Shown: piece after piece, positions 1 to 8,879 of the stretch
How the letters are laid out: each line of letters opens with the position of its first letter
Numbering within the stretch: the stretch's first letter is position 1
From: SSC4 sp964443225
Lineage (GTDB): Bacteria > Chloroflexota > Anaerolineae > SSC4 > Amarolineaceae
Assembly: GCA_964443225.1 (NCBI GenBank)
Contig: CAYUCC010000010.1
Location: 1-64,000 of the forward strand
Length of the DNA stretch: 64,000 nucleotides
Direction: 5' to 3'
Program-made: the position numbers and the translations under genes
The notes under the pieces: model-generated
The model's database searches: none
What the model was told of the DNA's origin: nothing
What the model saw: the letters and a program-made list of their open reading frames with translations, nothing else

Positions 1-266
1 ACGGCGACGGCCCGCGCCCGCAGTTTCTGGTAGACAGCGAGAAGCTCACGGTGGTAGTGGCCGGCCTGGAGCCAAACCAACAAATTCCGGCCCACCCCGA
101 AGCCCTGGCCATCTATCACTTCCTGGCAGGCGAGGGGGCAATGACCGTCAACGGCGAGACGTTCGCCGTGGCAGCCGGTGCAACCGTGATCGCGCCGCCT
201 GGTGCGGCGCGCGGCCTGCGTGCCGGCACCCGCCTGATCTTTTTGGCCGCCAAGGCCGGTGCTTAA
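1..266 (+). CDS. Cupin-domain protein, 3' part only
   Basis: The reading frame is open from base 3 to a TAA at 264-266, so the gene starts upstream of the window. The visible 87 residues have the alternating beta-strand and glycine pattern of a cupin barrel (IYHFLAGEGAMTVNG, then VAAGATVIAPPGAARGLRAG), the second half of a small single-domain cupin. The GTG at 51 is an internal codon, not a convincing start. The substrate cannot be told from this fragment. It converges with the SDR gene and is followed by a long perfect hairpin. Confidence 0.6.
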   Translation, partial: GDGPRPQFLVDSEKLTVVVAGLEPNQQIPAHPEALAIYHFLAGEGAMTVNGETFAVAAGATVIAPPGAARGLRAGTRLIFLAAKAGA

Positions 267-325
267 GCCCGCAGGCTGCTGCTTATGTGCTGCTCGGCGT
301 ATGGAATTCGCAGCTCCGAAGGCGG

Positions 326-379
326 TGGTGGTTGCACAGTTGCCATCTTTTTGGAAAGATGGCAACTGTGCAACCACCA
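326..379. terminator. 25-bp perfect hairpin between convergent genes
   Basis: Bases 326-350 and 355-379 are perfect reverse complements separated by a 4-base TTGG loop. The apex is T/A-rich (CATCTTT and AAAGATG). It sits between the cupin gene and the convergent SDR gene. There is no clear U-tract beyond the stem on either side, so it could be a bidirectional terminator or a copy of a dispersed palindromic repeat. Confidence 0.6.
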
Positions 380-436
380 AATTCGATCAAAACAGCACAG
401 GAAGTAATTCTTTGACAAGCCCTCATCAATACGTTC

Positions 437-1231
437 TCACCGGCGGCGCATCACGCCCGCGACGCGAGCCAGCAGCCAGTCGATGACTCCGGGTGCGAAG
501 TGGTTCAAAAACACCCCCACACGCGCCGGCCGGCTGAACACGAGCTCGTGTTTGCCCGCGGCCGCGGCGGCCACTGTTTGTTCGGCAACCTGGCGGGCGG
601 TCATGCGGCGCAGGGGGTTGCGCGGGGGTTTGGTATGGCCGGGCACGTCCTGTCCGAAGCCGGTACCGCTGGTGAAAAAGGGGCAGACGGTCAGCACCTT
701 GATGTTGTACGCCGCGACTTCGGCACGTAACCCCTGCGCAAACCCGTTCATGGCAAACTTGGTTGCGGCATACACCGTGTCACTCGGCACGCCCACCTTT
801 CCCGCCACCGAGGAGACGTTGATGATCATCCCCTGGCGGCGTGCCATCATGCCCGGCAGCACCAGCCGTGTCGCCATGATGGCCGACAGCGTATTCACGC
901 GGAACAAACTCTCGACCTGTTCCGCCGTCAGCTCGTGCGCCCACACCGCCAGCCCCTGCCCGGCGTTATTGACGAGCACGTCGACCCGGCCAAACACCTG
1001 TTGGGTCACCCTCACCAACCGCGCCAGTTGATCCACGTCACTCACATCGGTGGGCACCGTCAGCGCCTGCCCACCCTGCGCCCGCAGCTCCTGCGCCAGC
1101 TGTTCCAACGCGTCGACCGAACGCGCCGCCAGTACCACCGTCGCCCCCTCGCGCCCAAACACCCGCGCCAATTCGCGCCCAATCCCACTCGAAGCCCCCG
1201 TAATAACCACCACCTGCCCCACAAACAACAT
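437..1231 (-). CDS. SDR-family NAD(P)-dependent oxidoreductase
   Basis: The 264-residue length is typical for a classical short-chain dehydrogenase. The N-terminus carries the dinucleotide motif TGASSGIGRELA (residues 11-22), NNAG follows near residue 88, and the catalytic pair is YAATK near residue 155 after a serine-rich strand (INVSSVAG). It should be a cytosolic single-domain enzyme reducing a ketone or aldehyde; the substrate is not readable. The ATG at 1231 has a strong purine-rich Shine-Dalgarno (AAGGAGGGAGGGG). The arginine-rich C-terminal end (MRRR) suggests loose membrane association at most. It is monocistronic and convergent with the cupin gene. Confidence 0.9.
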   Translation of the reverse strand: MLFVGQVVVITGASSGIGRELARVFGREGATVVLAARSVDALEQLAQELRAQGGQALTVPTDVSDVDQLARLVRVTQQVFGRVDVLVNNAGQGLAVWAHELTAEQVESLFRVNTLSAIMATRLVLPGMMARRQGMIINVSSVAGKVGVPSDTVYAATKFAMNGFAQGLRAEVAAYNIKVLTVCPFFTSGTGFGQDVPGHTKPPRNPLRRMTARQVAEQTVAAAAAGKHELVFSRPARVGVFLNHFAPGVIDWLLARVAGVMRRR

Positions 1232-1297
1232 CCCCCTCCCTCCTTACTTCTTGCTTGTTGACTGCAACTAATTCCGTTACCATGTACTGGTCTGGGA

Positions 1298-1355
1298 CGA
1301 GTACGAGTACGAGTAGGATGGGTCACTTACTCCGTACTCCCTACTCCGTACTCCC
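1298..1355. repeat. Short direct/inverted GAGTAC and TACTCC repeats
   Basis: Three GAGTAC/GAGTAG units at 1298-1317 are followed by four TACTCC units at 1328-1354 spaced 7 bp apart. The two blocks are roughly complementary and could fold into an imperfect hairpin. They lie between the divergent SDR gene and the ATPase gene, just upstream of a TATAAT box. Confidence 0.5.
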
Positions 1356-1361
1356 ATGTGG

Positions 1362-1367
1362 TATAAT
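1362..1367 (+). promoter_or_regulatory. Candidate -10 box for the ATPase/winged-helix gene
   Basis: A perfect TATAAT preceded by TGTGG (close to an extended -10) lies 155 bp before the chosen start codon at 1523. The only -35 candidate is poor because it falls within the TACTCC repeats. Confidence 0.4.
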
Positions 1368-1522
1368 ACCCCTGCTGTGCAACGTCCCACGGGAACGTGC
1401 GTATTGATAATCGGTTCCGGTGGCGGCCTCACGTCCTGAGAGGGCCGCCAGCCGGAATTATCTCTGAAACTGCCAGATGCGCAAGCCTGGCCCGGTACAA
1501 CCAGCAGGAGACCACACCCATC

Positions 1523-2932
1523 ATGCCTGATCGCATGCGCAAGCGCGGCGGCGACTTCATGCGCATCGAAGAAGCCACCACGATCTTGCACACGGTGCAA
1601 GCCTTCGACTGCTGCTCGATCGTTGGCATCAGTAACATCGGCAAGTCGGACCTGCTGCGTACGCTGGTCCTGCCCGACTTTCTGGCCCGTTTCAATCCGC
1701 TGGCGCAGCGAATGCTGTTTGTCTACGTCGACTGCAACCGCATGCTCAGCCTGAGCGATCAGGGGTTCTACGAGCTGGTCCTGCGCTGCCTGCAGGACCA
1801 GCTGCGGGCAAAACAGGCAGCGAGCAGCGCAGTGGCGGGCGCATCGAGTCGTGGTGTCATGGAACAGCTCGATCACGCCTACGAGGGATTGATCAATCCC
1901 CACAGCCCGTTTCACGTGCCGCTCAGCTTCAACCAGGGACTGACCGCAGTGCTCGATCAGCTCGAAACGGCATTGGTGTTGATCTTCGATGAGTTCGATG
2001 ATGTCCTGGAGCGCGTCGATGGCCGCGTGTTTCTCAACCTGCGGGCGTTGGAGGATCAGTACCGCCGCCGCCTGGTTTACGTCACGGCGACCAACCTCCC
2101 CCTGGCGATGCTGCGCCGTGACCTCGACGTGGATGAATTCACGGAGCTGTTTGCCCATTCCACCTATTACCTGCCGCCGCTCAACCGCAGCGATGCCACG
2201 AGCTTCATCCAGAACTACGCCGCCGGTGCGGGTGTCACGTTCAACGAACGCGACGTGGCCTTCCTGCTGGACTGGGCGGGCGGCCACATCGGGCTGGTGG
2301 AAACGGCGTGCAGCGTGCTGGGTGCACTCACGGGGGCGCCGGCGCGCGACGAATCCCAGGACTGGATCATTCACCGCGAGGCCGCCTCCAGCATGCCGCG
2401 CAGCCTGGTCGTCCAGACCGAGTGCCACAAGATCTGGGGCAGTCTCAACGATGACGAGCAGCAAACGCTGCTCGATATGTTGACCCCGGGCGGTGAACCG
2501 TCCACCCCCACAATCGGCAGCCTGCGGCAGAAACACGTCCTGGTGGGAAACAGCGACGAGACACTGCAGCCCTTCTGCCGGCTGTTTGCGTCCTACCTGC
2601 AGCAGCAAAACACCCTGGCGCGCCCCGGCGTCCACGGCCTGCGCGTCGATGTCGAATCCGGCGAGGTCCACGTCGATGGGCGACGCACCGAGGTGTTGAC
2701 CAACCTGGAGTACCGGCTCTTGCTGCTGCTGTATGGCCAGATCGGCAAGATTTGTGACAAATATGAAGTGGTAGAAGCCGTCTGGGGACAGGACTACATC
2801 GATACGGTCGATGATGCCCGCATCGAAAAACTGGTAAGCCGGCTGCGCGCCAAAATCGAACCCGATCCCGGCACCCCGCGCTACATCCTGACGATCCGCG
2901 GACGGGGATACAAGCTGGTGGGTCCAAGCTGA
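1523..2932 (+). CDS. P-loop ATPase with C-terminal OmpR-type winged-helix domain
   Basis: This is a 469-residue protein. Near residues 35-42 is a Walker A motif (GISNIGKS), and near 150-160 a Walker B-like LVLIFDEFDD followed by a conserved-looking ATN segment, as in AAA/ORC-like ATPases. The last ~95 residues form a transcriptional-regulator C-terminal domain with the usual ending RYILTIRGRGYKLVG. No receiver domain or membrane segment is present. I therefore infer a one-component regulator that uses nucleotide binding as a switch. The ATG at 1523 was preferred over an open extension back to 1397 because it has AGGAG 12 bases upstream. It lies immediately before pspA and the surface-protein cluster, which may be its regulon. 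Confidence 0.75.
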   Translation: MPDRMRKRGGDFMRIEEATTILHTVQAFDCCSIVGISNIGKSDLLRTLVLPDFLARFNPLAQRMLFVYVDCNRMLSLSDQGFYELVLRCLQDQLRAKQAASSAVAGASSRGVMEQLDHAYEGLINPHSPFHVPLSFNQGLTAVLDQLETALVLIFDEFDDVLERVDGRVFLNLRALEDQYRRRLVYVTATNLPLAMLRRDLDVDEFTELFAHSTYYLPPLNRSDATSFIQNYAAGAGVTFNERDVAFLLDWAGGHIGLVETACSVLGALTGAPARDESQDWIIHREAASSMPRSLVVQTECHKIWGSLNDDEQQTLLDMLTPGGEPSTPTIGSLRQKHVLVGNSDETLQPFCRLFASYLQQQNTLARPGVHGLRVDVESGEVHVDGRRTEVLTNLEYRLLLLLYGQIGKICDKYEVVEAVWGQDYIDTVDDARIEKLVSRLRAKIEPDPGTPRYILTIRGRGYKLVGPS

Positions 2933-3127
2933 GGTACGTGATCCCCGCCGGCGCACGCTGGCTGACCCGATACCCATGCGGCGTGCCGGACCGATTCCGG
3001 AACGTCAGGACGGTGTCAGCCTGAGGTCGAGTACTTACCGGGCTCGGCCAGTACACTGTGGAACAGCGGCTGCTGGACCAGCGGCCGGTGATACGCCAAA
3101 CAGTCACGACAAAGAGGAGAAAAATTT

Positions 3128-3859
3128 ATGGCATCGTTGTTGGAGAAAGTGGGCACCCTGATCCAGGCCAACCTGCACTACATGGTCGACCAGGCTCTGC
3201 AGTCAAACTCGTTGGCCGTCTTCGACCAGTACATCCGCCAGGTCGAAAACAACCTGGACGAGCTGGAAGATGCAACCGCCACCGTGGGCGGCGAAGCACG
3301 CACGATGCGGCGCAAGTACGAAGAGTTCGCCGCCAAGTCCACCGAACTCGACCGCAACATCGACATCTTCCTCACCGAGGGCAAGGACGAGCTGGCGGTA
3401 GCGGCCCAGAGCAAATACAACTCGACCAAACGCCTGGCCGACTCGTACAAAGAACAGTCCGACCGCCAGCAGGCCGAATACCAGAAGCTGCTCGATGCGC
3501 GGCTCAAGCTCGAAGCCAAACTCACCACGACCAAACAGGAACGTGAAGAGCTGCAGGCCCTGCTCACCCTGGCCAAATCGAAGGAAATCAGCACCAAGGC
3601 CATTCGTTCACTGGACGACCTGATGGGCACCGGCGATGCCGACATCGCCCGTGTCGCCGAGTCGATCCGCATGCGCCTGGACAAGGCACAGGCCGAAAGC
3701 GACATGGTGACGTCGAGCCTCGACCGGCAGATGGACGATATCCTGGAGCGTAATACGCTCGATATCCAGCTGGAAGAACGCAAGCGCCGTCTTGGCCTGA
3801 GTGCCGCGGCGGGCAGCGCCGCCTCCAGCAGCACCACGGCCAGCCGCGCCGAAGCCTGA
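3128..3859 (+). CDS. pspA: PspA/IM30 family membrane-stress protein
   Basis: This 243-residue protein is almost entirely alpha-helical and coiled-coil, with the family N-terminus (amphipathic helix about 1-25, then LAVFDQYIRQVENNLDELEDA). Length and heptad character match PspA/Vipp1, which bind stressed inner membranes and polymerise into ESCRT-III-like rods. The C-terminus ends in an Ala/Ser-rich tail rather than the extra helix of Vipp1. The start has a textbook ribosome site (AAAGAGGAG). It precedes a cluster of membrane and extracytoplasmic sensor-like proteins, fitting an envelope role. It is separated from them by a 500-bp satellite repeat. Confidence 0.88.
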   Translation: MASLLEKVGTLIQANLHYMVDQALQSNSLAVFDQYIRQVENNLDELEDATATVGGEARTMRRKYEEFAAKSTELDRNIDIFLTEGKDELAVAAQSKYNSTKRLADSYKEQSDRQQAEYQKLLDARLKLEAKLTTTKQEREELQALLTLAKSKEISTKAIRSLDDLMGTGDADIARVAESIRMRLDKAQAESDMVTSSLDRQMDDILERNTLDIQLEERKRRLGLSAAAGSAASSSTTASRAEA

Positions 3860-4381
3860 TCCACCGGCCAACGCACCAGCCTGCTTCAGCTATCAGCCTG
3901 GAGCTTGAGCTCCAGGCTCCAGGCGAACCCGGCCAACGCACCAGCCTGCTTCAGCAGGCTTCAGCTCTCAGCCTGGACCTTGAGCTCCAGGCTCCAGGCG
4001 AACCCGGCCAGCGCACCAGCCTGCTTCAGCAGGCTTCAGCTCTCAGCCTGGAGCTTGAGCTCCAGGCTCCAGGCTCCAGGCGAACCCGGCCAACGCACCA
4101 GCCTGCTTCAGCAGGCTTCAGCTCTCAGCCTGGACCTTGAGCTCCAGGCTCCAGGCGAACCCGGCCAGCGCACCAGCCTGCTTCAGCAGGCTTCAGCTCT
4201 CAGCCTGGAGCTTGAGCTCCAGGCTCCAGGCTCCAGGCGAACCCGGCCAACGCACCAGCCTGCTTCAGCAGGCTTCAGCTCTCAGCCTGGACCTTGAGCT
4301 CCAGGCTCCAGGCGAACCCGGCCAGCGCACCAGCCTGCTTCAGCAGGCTTCAGCTCTCAGCCTGGAGCTTGAGCTCCAGGC
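3860..4381. repeat. Higher-order tandem repeat (75-bp and 82-bp units alternating)
   Basis: After a partial first unit, monomers start at 3926, 4001, 4083, 4158, 4240 and 4315, so 75- and 82-bp units alternate and give a 157-bp higher-order period repeated almost three times. The 82-bp form has one additional GCTCCAG and reads CCAGCG/GGAGCTT; the 75-bp form reads CCAACG/GGACCTT. Each unit contains two nested palindromes, AGCCTGCTTCAGCAGGCT and a GCCTGGAGCT/AGCTCCAGGC hairpin. Because 157 is not a multiple of three, no long repeat protein is encoded consistently. It fills most of the 757-bp gap after pspA. Confidence 0.9.
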
Positions 4382-4405
4382 GCCCGCCCGGCAGGCCACG
4401 CGGCT

Positions 4406-4434
4406 TTGCTGTTTCCGGTCTTCCGGGCTATAAT
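4406..4434 (+). promoter_or_regulatory. Candidate promoter of the surface-protein cluster
   Basis: TTGCTG at 4406-4411 and TATAAT at 4429-4434 are 17 bp apart, just downstream of the tandem repeat and 195 bp before the first gene of the cluster. The leader that follows (4435-4628) holds no gene I can support. Confidence 0.5.
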
Positions 4435-4628
4435 ATCATTTGTAAGTGACGATTGGCAACGACTGCCGCGTCCCCAGGTCAGGTTGGGGGCGCGGTGCCG
4501 ACGACCTGCCACGACGCTGGACGGCGCATCCGTGATGGCGCCCGCAGCGTGATGGTGAACCAATACGAGGAAGCAACAGGGAAGCTTTACGAAGAAAGCT
4601 GGTACAAAGCTTCTGGATGGAGGATGCA

Positions 4629-5135
4629 GTGGAAGTGACCAACTCTGTCATGGTGTTCCAAAACAAGAGCCTGCCCGTCAAGTACGCCACCGGTTTTGCG
4701 CTTTTGCTGGGCTTTGTCATTGGCTGGCTGGCCGGACTGGTGTACGAAGCGCGCGATTGGCTGATTGCACTCACCGCCCTGTTCCTGGGATTCTACCTGA
4801 TGTGGGACGCTGTCCATACTTCCAGCCGGCGGGTGCTGGTCAGTACGGACGAGCTGACGATCATCGATCCGCTCCGCGTGTGGAGCCCACGGCGCGTATT
4901 TGCCTGGAATACGATCAAAACGCTCGACCTTCAGGTCAAAGACGAAAAACGCGCCCTGCGGCTCTCCGCCGAGATCGCGCCTACGTATTATTATGAAGGG
5001 CTGCCCTACGAGCCAGCCCTGCTGGATGCCATCGTCGGGCGAGCCAAACTGAAACCGGTCGCCGGGCAAGACGTACCAGAACTCAACGCCCTGCCCCTCG
5101 AAGGGAAACACGTCTACAGCTGGGCGAAGAAGTAG
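4629..5135 (+). CDS. Two-helix membrane protein, function unknown
   Basis: About 168 residues. Two hydrophobic helices lie near the N-terminus (ATGFALLLGFVIGWLAGLVY and LIALTALFLGFYLMW), then a cytoplasmic-looking soluble part with a beta-rich pattern (RVLVSTDELTIIDPLRVWSPRRVFAWNTIKTLDLQ) that resembles a bacterial PH-like fold. I do not recognise the family. The GTG at 4629 is preferred because GGAGG lies 5 bases upstream; the ATG at 4617 overlaps that site and lacks its own. It is the first gene of a co-directional run to 11453. Confidence 0.65.
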   Translation: MEVTNSVMVFQNKSLPVKYATGFALLLGFVIGWLAGLVYEARDWLIALTALFLGFYLMWDAVHTSSRRVLVSTDELTIIDPLRVWSPRRVFAWNTIKTLDLQVKDEKRALRLSAEIAPTYYYEGLPYEPALLDAIVGRAKLKPVAGQDVPELNALPLEGKHVYSWAKK

Positions 5136-5196
5136 CCGTAACGAATTTCAGCTGCATCCGTAACCTATTCGACGCGCAGTGGCGAAGGATTCGAGC

Positions 5197-6453
5197 ATGA
5201 ACCGAACGCGCATCATCTTCATCGTGATTATCGTGGTGGCTTTGCTGATCATCGGTGTCTCCTGGGGACTGGGTTATCTCAACAGCCAACCACAAACACC
5301 GCAGGTGACCAAGCCGGCTGGCCCTATTCAGGTGCGGGTCATGACGGCCCTGCCCGTCGAGCCCTGGGTCCGCGCGGCGGCCAAGACGTTCAACGACGAG
5401 AAGCACATCCTACCCGGCACCGACTCGGTCATGCAGGTCGAAGTGGTCGCCATGGATGGGCTGACCGCGCTCGGCAAATGGGACCGCGACGAGTTTGGCA
5501 GCCTGGGCGATCGCGACCCCGAGAGCCTGTCCGAGGAGGAAAAAGCGCAGCTGGCGCGCTTCCCGACGGTCTGGATTCCCGACAGCCGCTACCTGGTCGA
5601 GCTGGGCAATGCCACGTACAAAGAGCGCCTGGGCCGCGACGTCTTTCTGACCGACGGTGAATACCGCGCCCGCCCGCTGGCCCTCTCCCTCTTTGCCTGG
5701 GGCATCTACCAGAGCCGTGCCAACGTGCTGGAACAAAAGTACGGTAACATCGACTGGCAATCCATTCACGATGCGGCGATCGCCAAGGGTGGCTGGCCCG
5801 AACTGGGCGGTGATCCGGCCTGGGGCTTCTTCAAGCTGGTGGTGCCCAATCCGCGCAAGAACGTGGGGGGCCTGGCGGCCATGGTCGCCGCAGCAGGTGA
5901 GTACTATGACCGCACCGACATCAGCGTCGAAGACGTGACCAAACCGGAGTTTCAGACCTGGCTCAAGGAGCTGATGGGCGCCCTCACCGACGTAAGCGGA
6001 TCCAGCGCCTATACCGCTGAAGATTTTGCGCTGTTCGGCTACTCGGCGGGTGACGGTGGCCAGCTGCTGGAAAGCGACCTGCTGACCAACATGGCCGGTA
6101 TCCAGACACGCTGGAAGGACCCGCTGCTCATCCGCTATCCCGACTACGTCACCTGGTTTGATTTTCCTTTCACCGTCTGGATGGGTCCTGAAACAACCGC
6201 CTTCGAAAAGAACGCCGCCCTGGAGTTCCAGCGGTATCTGCTGTCACCCGAAGTTCAGCAGCAGGCGGTCGCCTACGGCCTGCGCCCCGCCAACCCCGAC
6301 GTGCCGGTGACCGAGGGGGACAGCCTGTTCGCCCGCTGGCAGGACCAGGGCGCAACCGCCGTGGTGCCGCGAACGACGGCGATGCGCGCCCCCAGCCGCG
6401 ATGTCCTGCTGGCGCTGCTGCGCTGGTTCGACCTGAACGTGGCGCAAGAATAG
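5197..6453 (+). CDS. Membrane-anchored extracellular solute-binding protein
   Basis: 418 residues. A single N-terminal transmembrane helix (IIFIVIIVVALLIIGVSWGL) without a lipobox cysteine implies a signal anchor, followed by a periplasmic-binding-protein-like domain of class II type (VRVMTALPVEPWVRAAAKTF at the start). The end, FQRYLLSPEVQQQAVAYGLR, is shared with the next gene's FLLSPEAQKTVLDNGYR, so the two are paralogous. The ATG at 5197 follows GAAGGA; the GTG at 5179 is less likely. No permease or ATPase gene is nearby, so a sensing or binding role is as plausible as transport. Confidence 0.75.
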   Translation: MNRTRIIFIVIIVVALLIIGVSWGLGYLNSQPQTPQVTKPAGPIQVRVMTALPVEPWVRAAAKTFNDEKHILPGTDSVMQVEVVAMDGLTALGKWDRDEFGSLGDRDPESLSEEEKAQLARFPTVWIPDSRYLVELGNATYKERLGRDVFLTDGEYRARPLALSLFAWGIYQSRANVLEQKYGNIDWQSIHDAAIAKGGWPELGGDPAWGFFKLVVPNPRKNVGGLAAMVAAAGEYYDRTDISVEDVTKPEFQTWLKELMGALTDVSGSSAYTAEDFALFGYSAGDGGQLLESDLLTNMAGIQTRWKDPLLIRYPDYVTWFDFPFTVWMGPETTAFEKNAALEFQRYLLSPEVQQQAVAYGLRPANPDVPVTEGDSLFARWQDQGATAVVPRTTAMRAPSRDVLLALLRWFDLNVAQE

Positions 6454-6468
6454 CGCCGGGAGTCGCAC

Positions 6469-8196
6469 ATGAGCGCCAAGAATCGGTCTACCGCCTCCCG
6501 CAGTGCCAAACCGGCGGTTGCGTTCGGTGGTTTCGGGACACTCATTGCCTGTTCGATGTGTCTCATCATGGCTGCACTCGTTTGGGGTGATTTTGGGTCT
6601 GCCGGAACACCGTCCCAAGAACCAGGGACCAACACCAACCCGAAAAATGCCACGTTGACGGTGGCCTATACGCCGGAAAAAGCACGCCTGCTGCAGGTGC
6701 TGGTCGAACAGTTCAACCGGCAGGACCTGCGCACATCCGACGGCGAACAGATGCAGGTCGAGCTCACCAAGATGAATCCCGAAGAAATGGTGAGCGCCGT
6801 CCTGGAAGGACCGGACTTCCAGGCCCTCACGCCAGATTCTGGCCTCTGGCTGGACCAGATCGATCGCCAATGGCTGGCCAGATTGTCGGTCGAGGAAGGC
6901 CAAATCGCGCCCCGCCTGGTGGGTGAACCGACCCGCTACGCCATCAGCCCCATCGTGATTGCGGCGTGGGAGAACGTGGCGCGCGACCTCGGCTGGCCGG
7001 CACCCGTCAGCTGGCAGGCCCTCCAGCAGCGTGCCACGGGTGATGCCAGTTTCAAATGGAACCACCCGGCCACCAGCTACGCCAGCGGTCTCCTCGCCAC
7101 CCTGGCCGAGTTCTACGCGGGCGCCGGCAAAACGCGCGGGCTGACCGAAGCGGATGCCACCGCGCAGTCGACGCTCGACTACGTGCGCGACATCGAACGT
7201 ACGGTCAAATTCTACGGCGAGGGCGAGCTTGCCGTCATGGAGCGGGCGCAGCAGGAAGGCCCCAGCTTTCTCGATGCCTTCGTGACGCAGGAACAGCTGG
7301 TGGTGCGCTTCAATCAGGAGGGTAATCAGGAACGCCTGGTGGCGATGTACCCGGCCGAAGGCACCCTGTGGGCCGACCATCCCCTGGCGCTGCTCGAGCT
7401 GCCCACGGTCACCGCCAATCAACGGCGTACCTACCAGGCCCTGCGCGAGTTTCTTCTCAGCCCCGAAGCGCAAAAAACCGTCCTGGACAACGGCTATCGC
7501 CCGGCCGATTTGAGCATTGCGCTGGACAGTGCCGGTTCACCACTCACTGCCGCCAACGGCGTCAACCCGCAGGAGCCCCAAACCACCCTGCAGATTCCAT
7601 CGCCGGCCGTGGTCGAAGTGGTGCAAAACGCGTGGTACTACACCAAACGACTGGCCAACGTATTCCTGGTGGTCGATACCTCTGGCTCGATGCGCGGTGA
7701 AAAACTGGCCGCCGCCCAGGAAGCGCTGCAAACCTTCATCGACCAGATCGTCAACGACCGCGAACAGGTTGGCATGATCGAGTTCAGCGACCAGGTCAAC
7801 CATGTGATCGAACTCGACGAGCTGGCCAACAACCGCGACGCCCTGCAGTTCGACATCGATACCCTGCAGGCGAATGGCAATACGGCGCTGCTCGATGCCG
7901 TGCGCACGGCGTACCGGCGCATGCAGCGCGAGGGAGATCCTGAGCGGATCAATGCCATCGTGGCAATGACCGATGGTCGCGAAAACCAATCGTCGACAAC
8001 ACTCGATCAGCTGGTGCGCGAGATCAGCCAGGGCAACGCCAGCGGCGTGCCGGTGATCGTATTTTCGATTGCCTACGGCGACGATGCCGACTACGACGTC
8101 CTCACGGCACTGGCCGAAGCGTCCGGCGGCCAGGTGCGCGAAGGCACCCCGGAGACGATCCGGCAGTTGTACAAGATTCTGTCAAGTTACTTCTGA
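6469..8196 (+). CDS. Solute-binding domain fused to VWA domain, membrane-anchored
   Basis: 575 residues. Residues ~20-40 form a signal-anchor helix, ~60-350 a solute-binding-like domain related to the previous gene product, and ~395-575 a von Willebrand factor A domain. The metal-ion-dependent adhesion site is complete: DTSGSM at 403-408, Thr472 in GNTALLD and Asp502 in MTDGREN. The VWA part should bind protein partners outside the membrane through a divalent metal. It starts 15 bases after the preceding gene and is followed 10 bases later by a lipoprotein gene, so the cluster is an operon. Its ligand is unknown. Confidence 0.85.
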   Translation: MSAKNRSTASRSAKPAVAFGGFGTLIACSMCLIMAALVWGDFGSAGTPSQEPGTNTNPKNATLTVAYTPEKARLLQVLVEQFNRQDLRTSDGEQMQVELTKMNPEEMVSAVLEGPDFQALTPDSGLWLDQIDRQWLARLSVEEGQIAPRLVGEPTRYAISPIVIAAWENVARDLGWPAPVSWQALQQRATGDASFKWNHPATSYASGLLATLAEFYAGAGKTRGLTEADATAQSTLDYVRDIERTVKFYGEGELAVMERAQQEGPSFLDAFVTQEQLVVRFNQEGNQERLVAMYPAEGTLWADHPLALLELPTVTANQRRTYQALREFLLSPEAQKTVLDNGYRPADLSIALDSAGSPLTAANGVNPQEPQTTLQIPSPAVVEVVQNAWYYTKRLANVFLVVDTSGSMRGEKLAAAQEALQTFIDQIVNDREQVGMIEFSDQVNHVIELDELANNRDALQFDIDTLQANGNTALLDAVRTAYRRMQREGDPERINAIVAMTDGRENQSSTTLDQLVREISQGNASGVPVIVFSIAYGDDADYDVLTALAEASGGQVREGTPETIRQLYKILSSYF

Positions 8197-8206
8197 TCGC
8201 TGAAAC

Positions 8207-8875
8207 GTGACGGTGGTGAAGAACCGGAGTCGTAGAACGGGTTTGTGTCGATACGGGGTACTGCTTGGTTTTCTGCTCTTGGTCTCGGCGTGCACACCGC
8301 GACCCACACCGCAGATCGAGGCCAACCTGCGCGAACAACCGCTGAGCGATGCCTGGGTCAAGCTGGCCGAGTTCGTGGAGGTCGACCCGGCCCAGCCGGT
8401 AACCAGCGGTTGGGAGATGTTGATCGACGAAGGTGAGTTCCGGCACCTGTTTTTGCCGTTTGCGGCGTCCACCGCCGATGGACAGTGGACCCACGTCAAC
8501 GTCTTCTATCTGACCGAGCCACAGACGGTGGGTAACGTCAGTGGTTATGCGCTTCAGCAGGCGCCCGACGCCGCGTCCACGGTGCCAGTGGCTGCGCTGA
8601 TGGCCGCTATCGATGAGGTGGGCGGGTTGCTGGCCCTGCGACCGCCGGGGCCGGGCTATCGCGTGGCGCGGGCGAGCGTGCTGCCGGGCGAGGTGAGTTT
8701 CCGGTCGACACCGCAGCTCAAGGTATTCGTCGTTCACGAGGATGCGGTCACACCGGTGGCCGATGGTGAGACTGCCACCGCCACAGGACGCGTCGTCACG
8801 TTGAGTCTGCTGCCGGCGGCGGTACCAACCGGCAGCGCACCAACGTATCTGTACTGGTTTCAGGATTTACAGTAG
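8207..8875 (+). CDS. Lipoprotein, function unknown
   Basis: 222 residues. A basic N-terminus and hydrophobic stretch end in the lipobox LVSAC (Cys ~29), predicting a type II signal peptide and a lipid anchor on the outer face. The rest is a soluble, mainly beta/alpha domain I do not recognise. The start is GTG at 8207, 10 bases after the VWA gene; other GTG codons a few residues in are possible. It ends 4 bases before the next start, so it is translationally linked to its neighbours. Confidence 0.7.
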   Translation: MTVVKNRSRRTGLCRYGVLLGFLLLVSACTPRPTPQIEANLREQPLSDAWVKLAEFVEVDPAQPVTSGWEMLIDEGEFRHLFLPFAASTADGQWTHVNVFYLTEPQTVGNVSGYALQQAPDAASTVPVAALMAAIDEVGGLLALRPPGPGYRVARASVLPGEVSFRSTPQLKVFVVHEDAVTPVADGETATATGRVVTLSLLPAAVPTGSAPTYLYWFQDLQ

Positions 8876-8879
8876 AGCC

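Noticed and set aside
1277..2977. 566-codon open frame on the minus strand
   Set aside because: It is antisense to the ATPase/winged-helix gene, whose P-loop and DNA-binding motifs are clear.
3905..4433. Repeat proteins (Leu-Gln-Ala-Pro / Ser-Arg-Leu-Gln type)
   Set aside because: They come from translating the satellite; the 157-bp period shifts frame and there is no ribosome site or conserved start.
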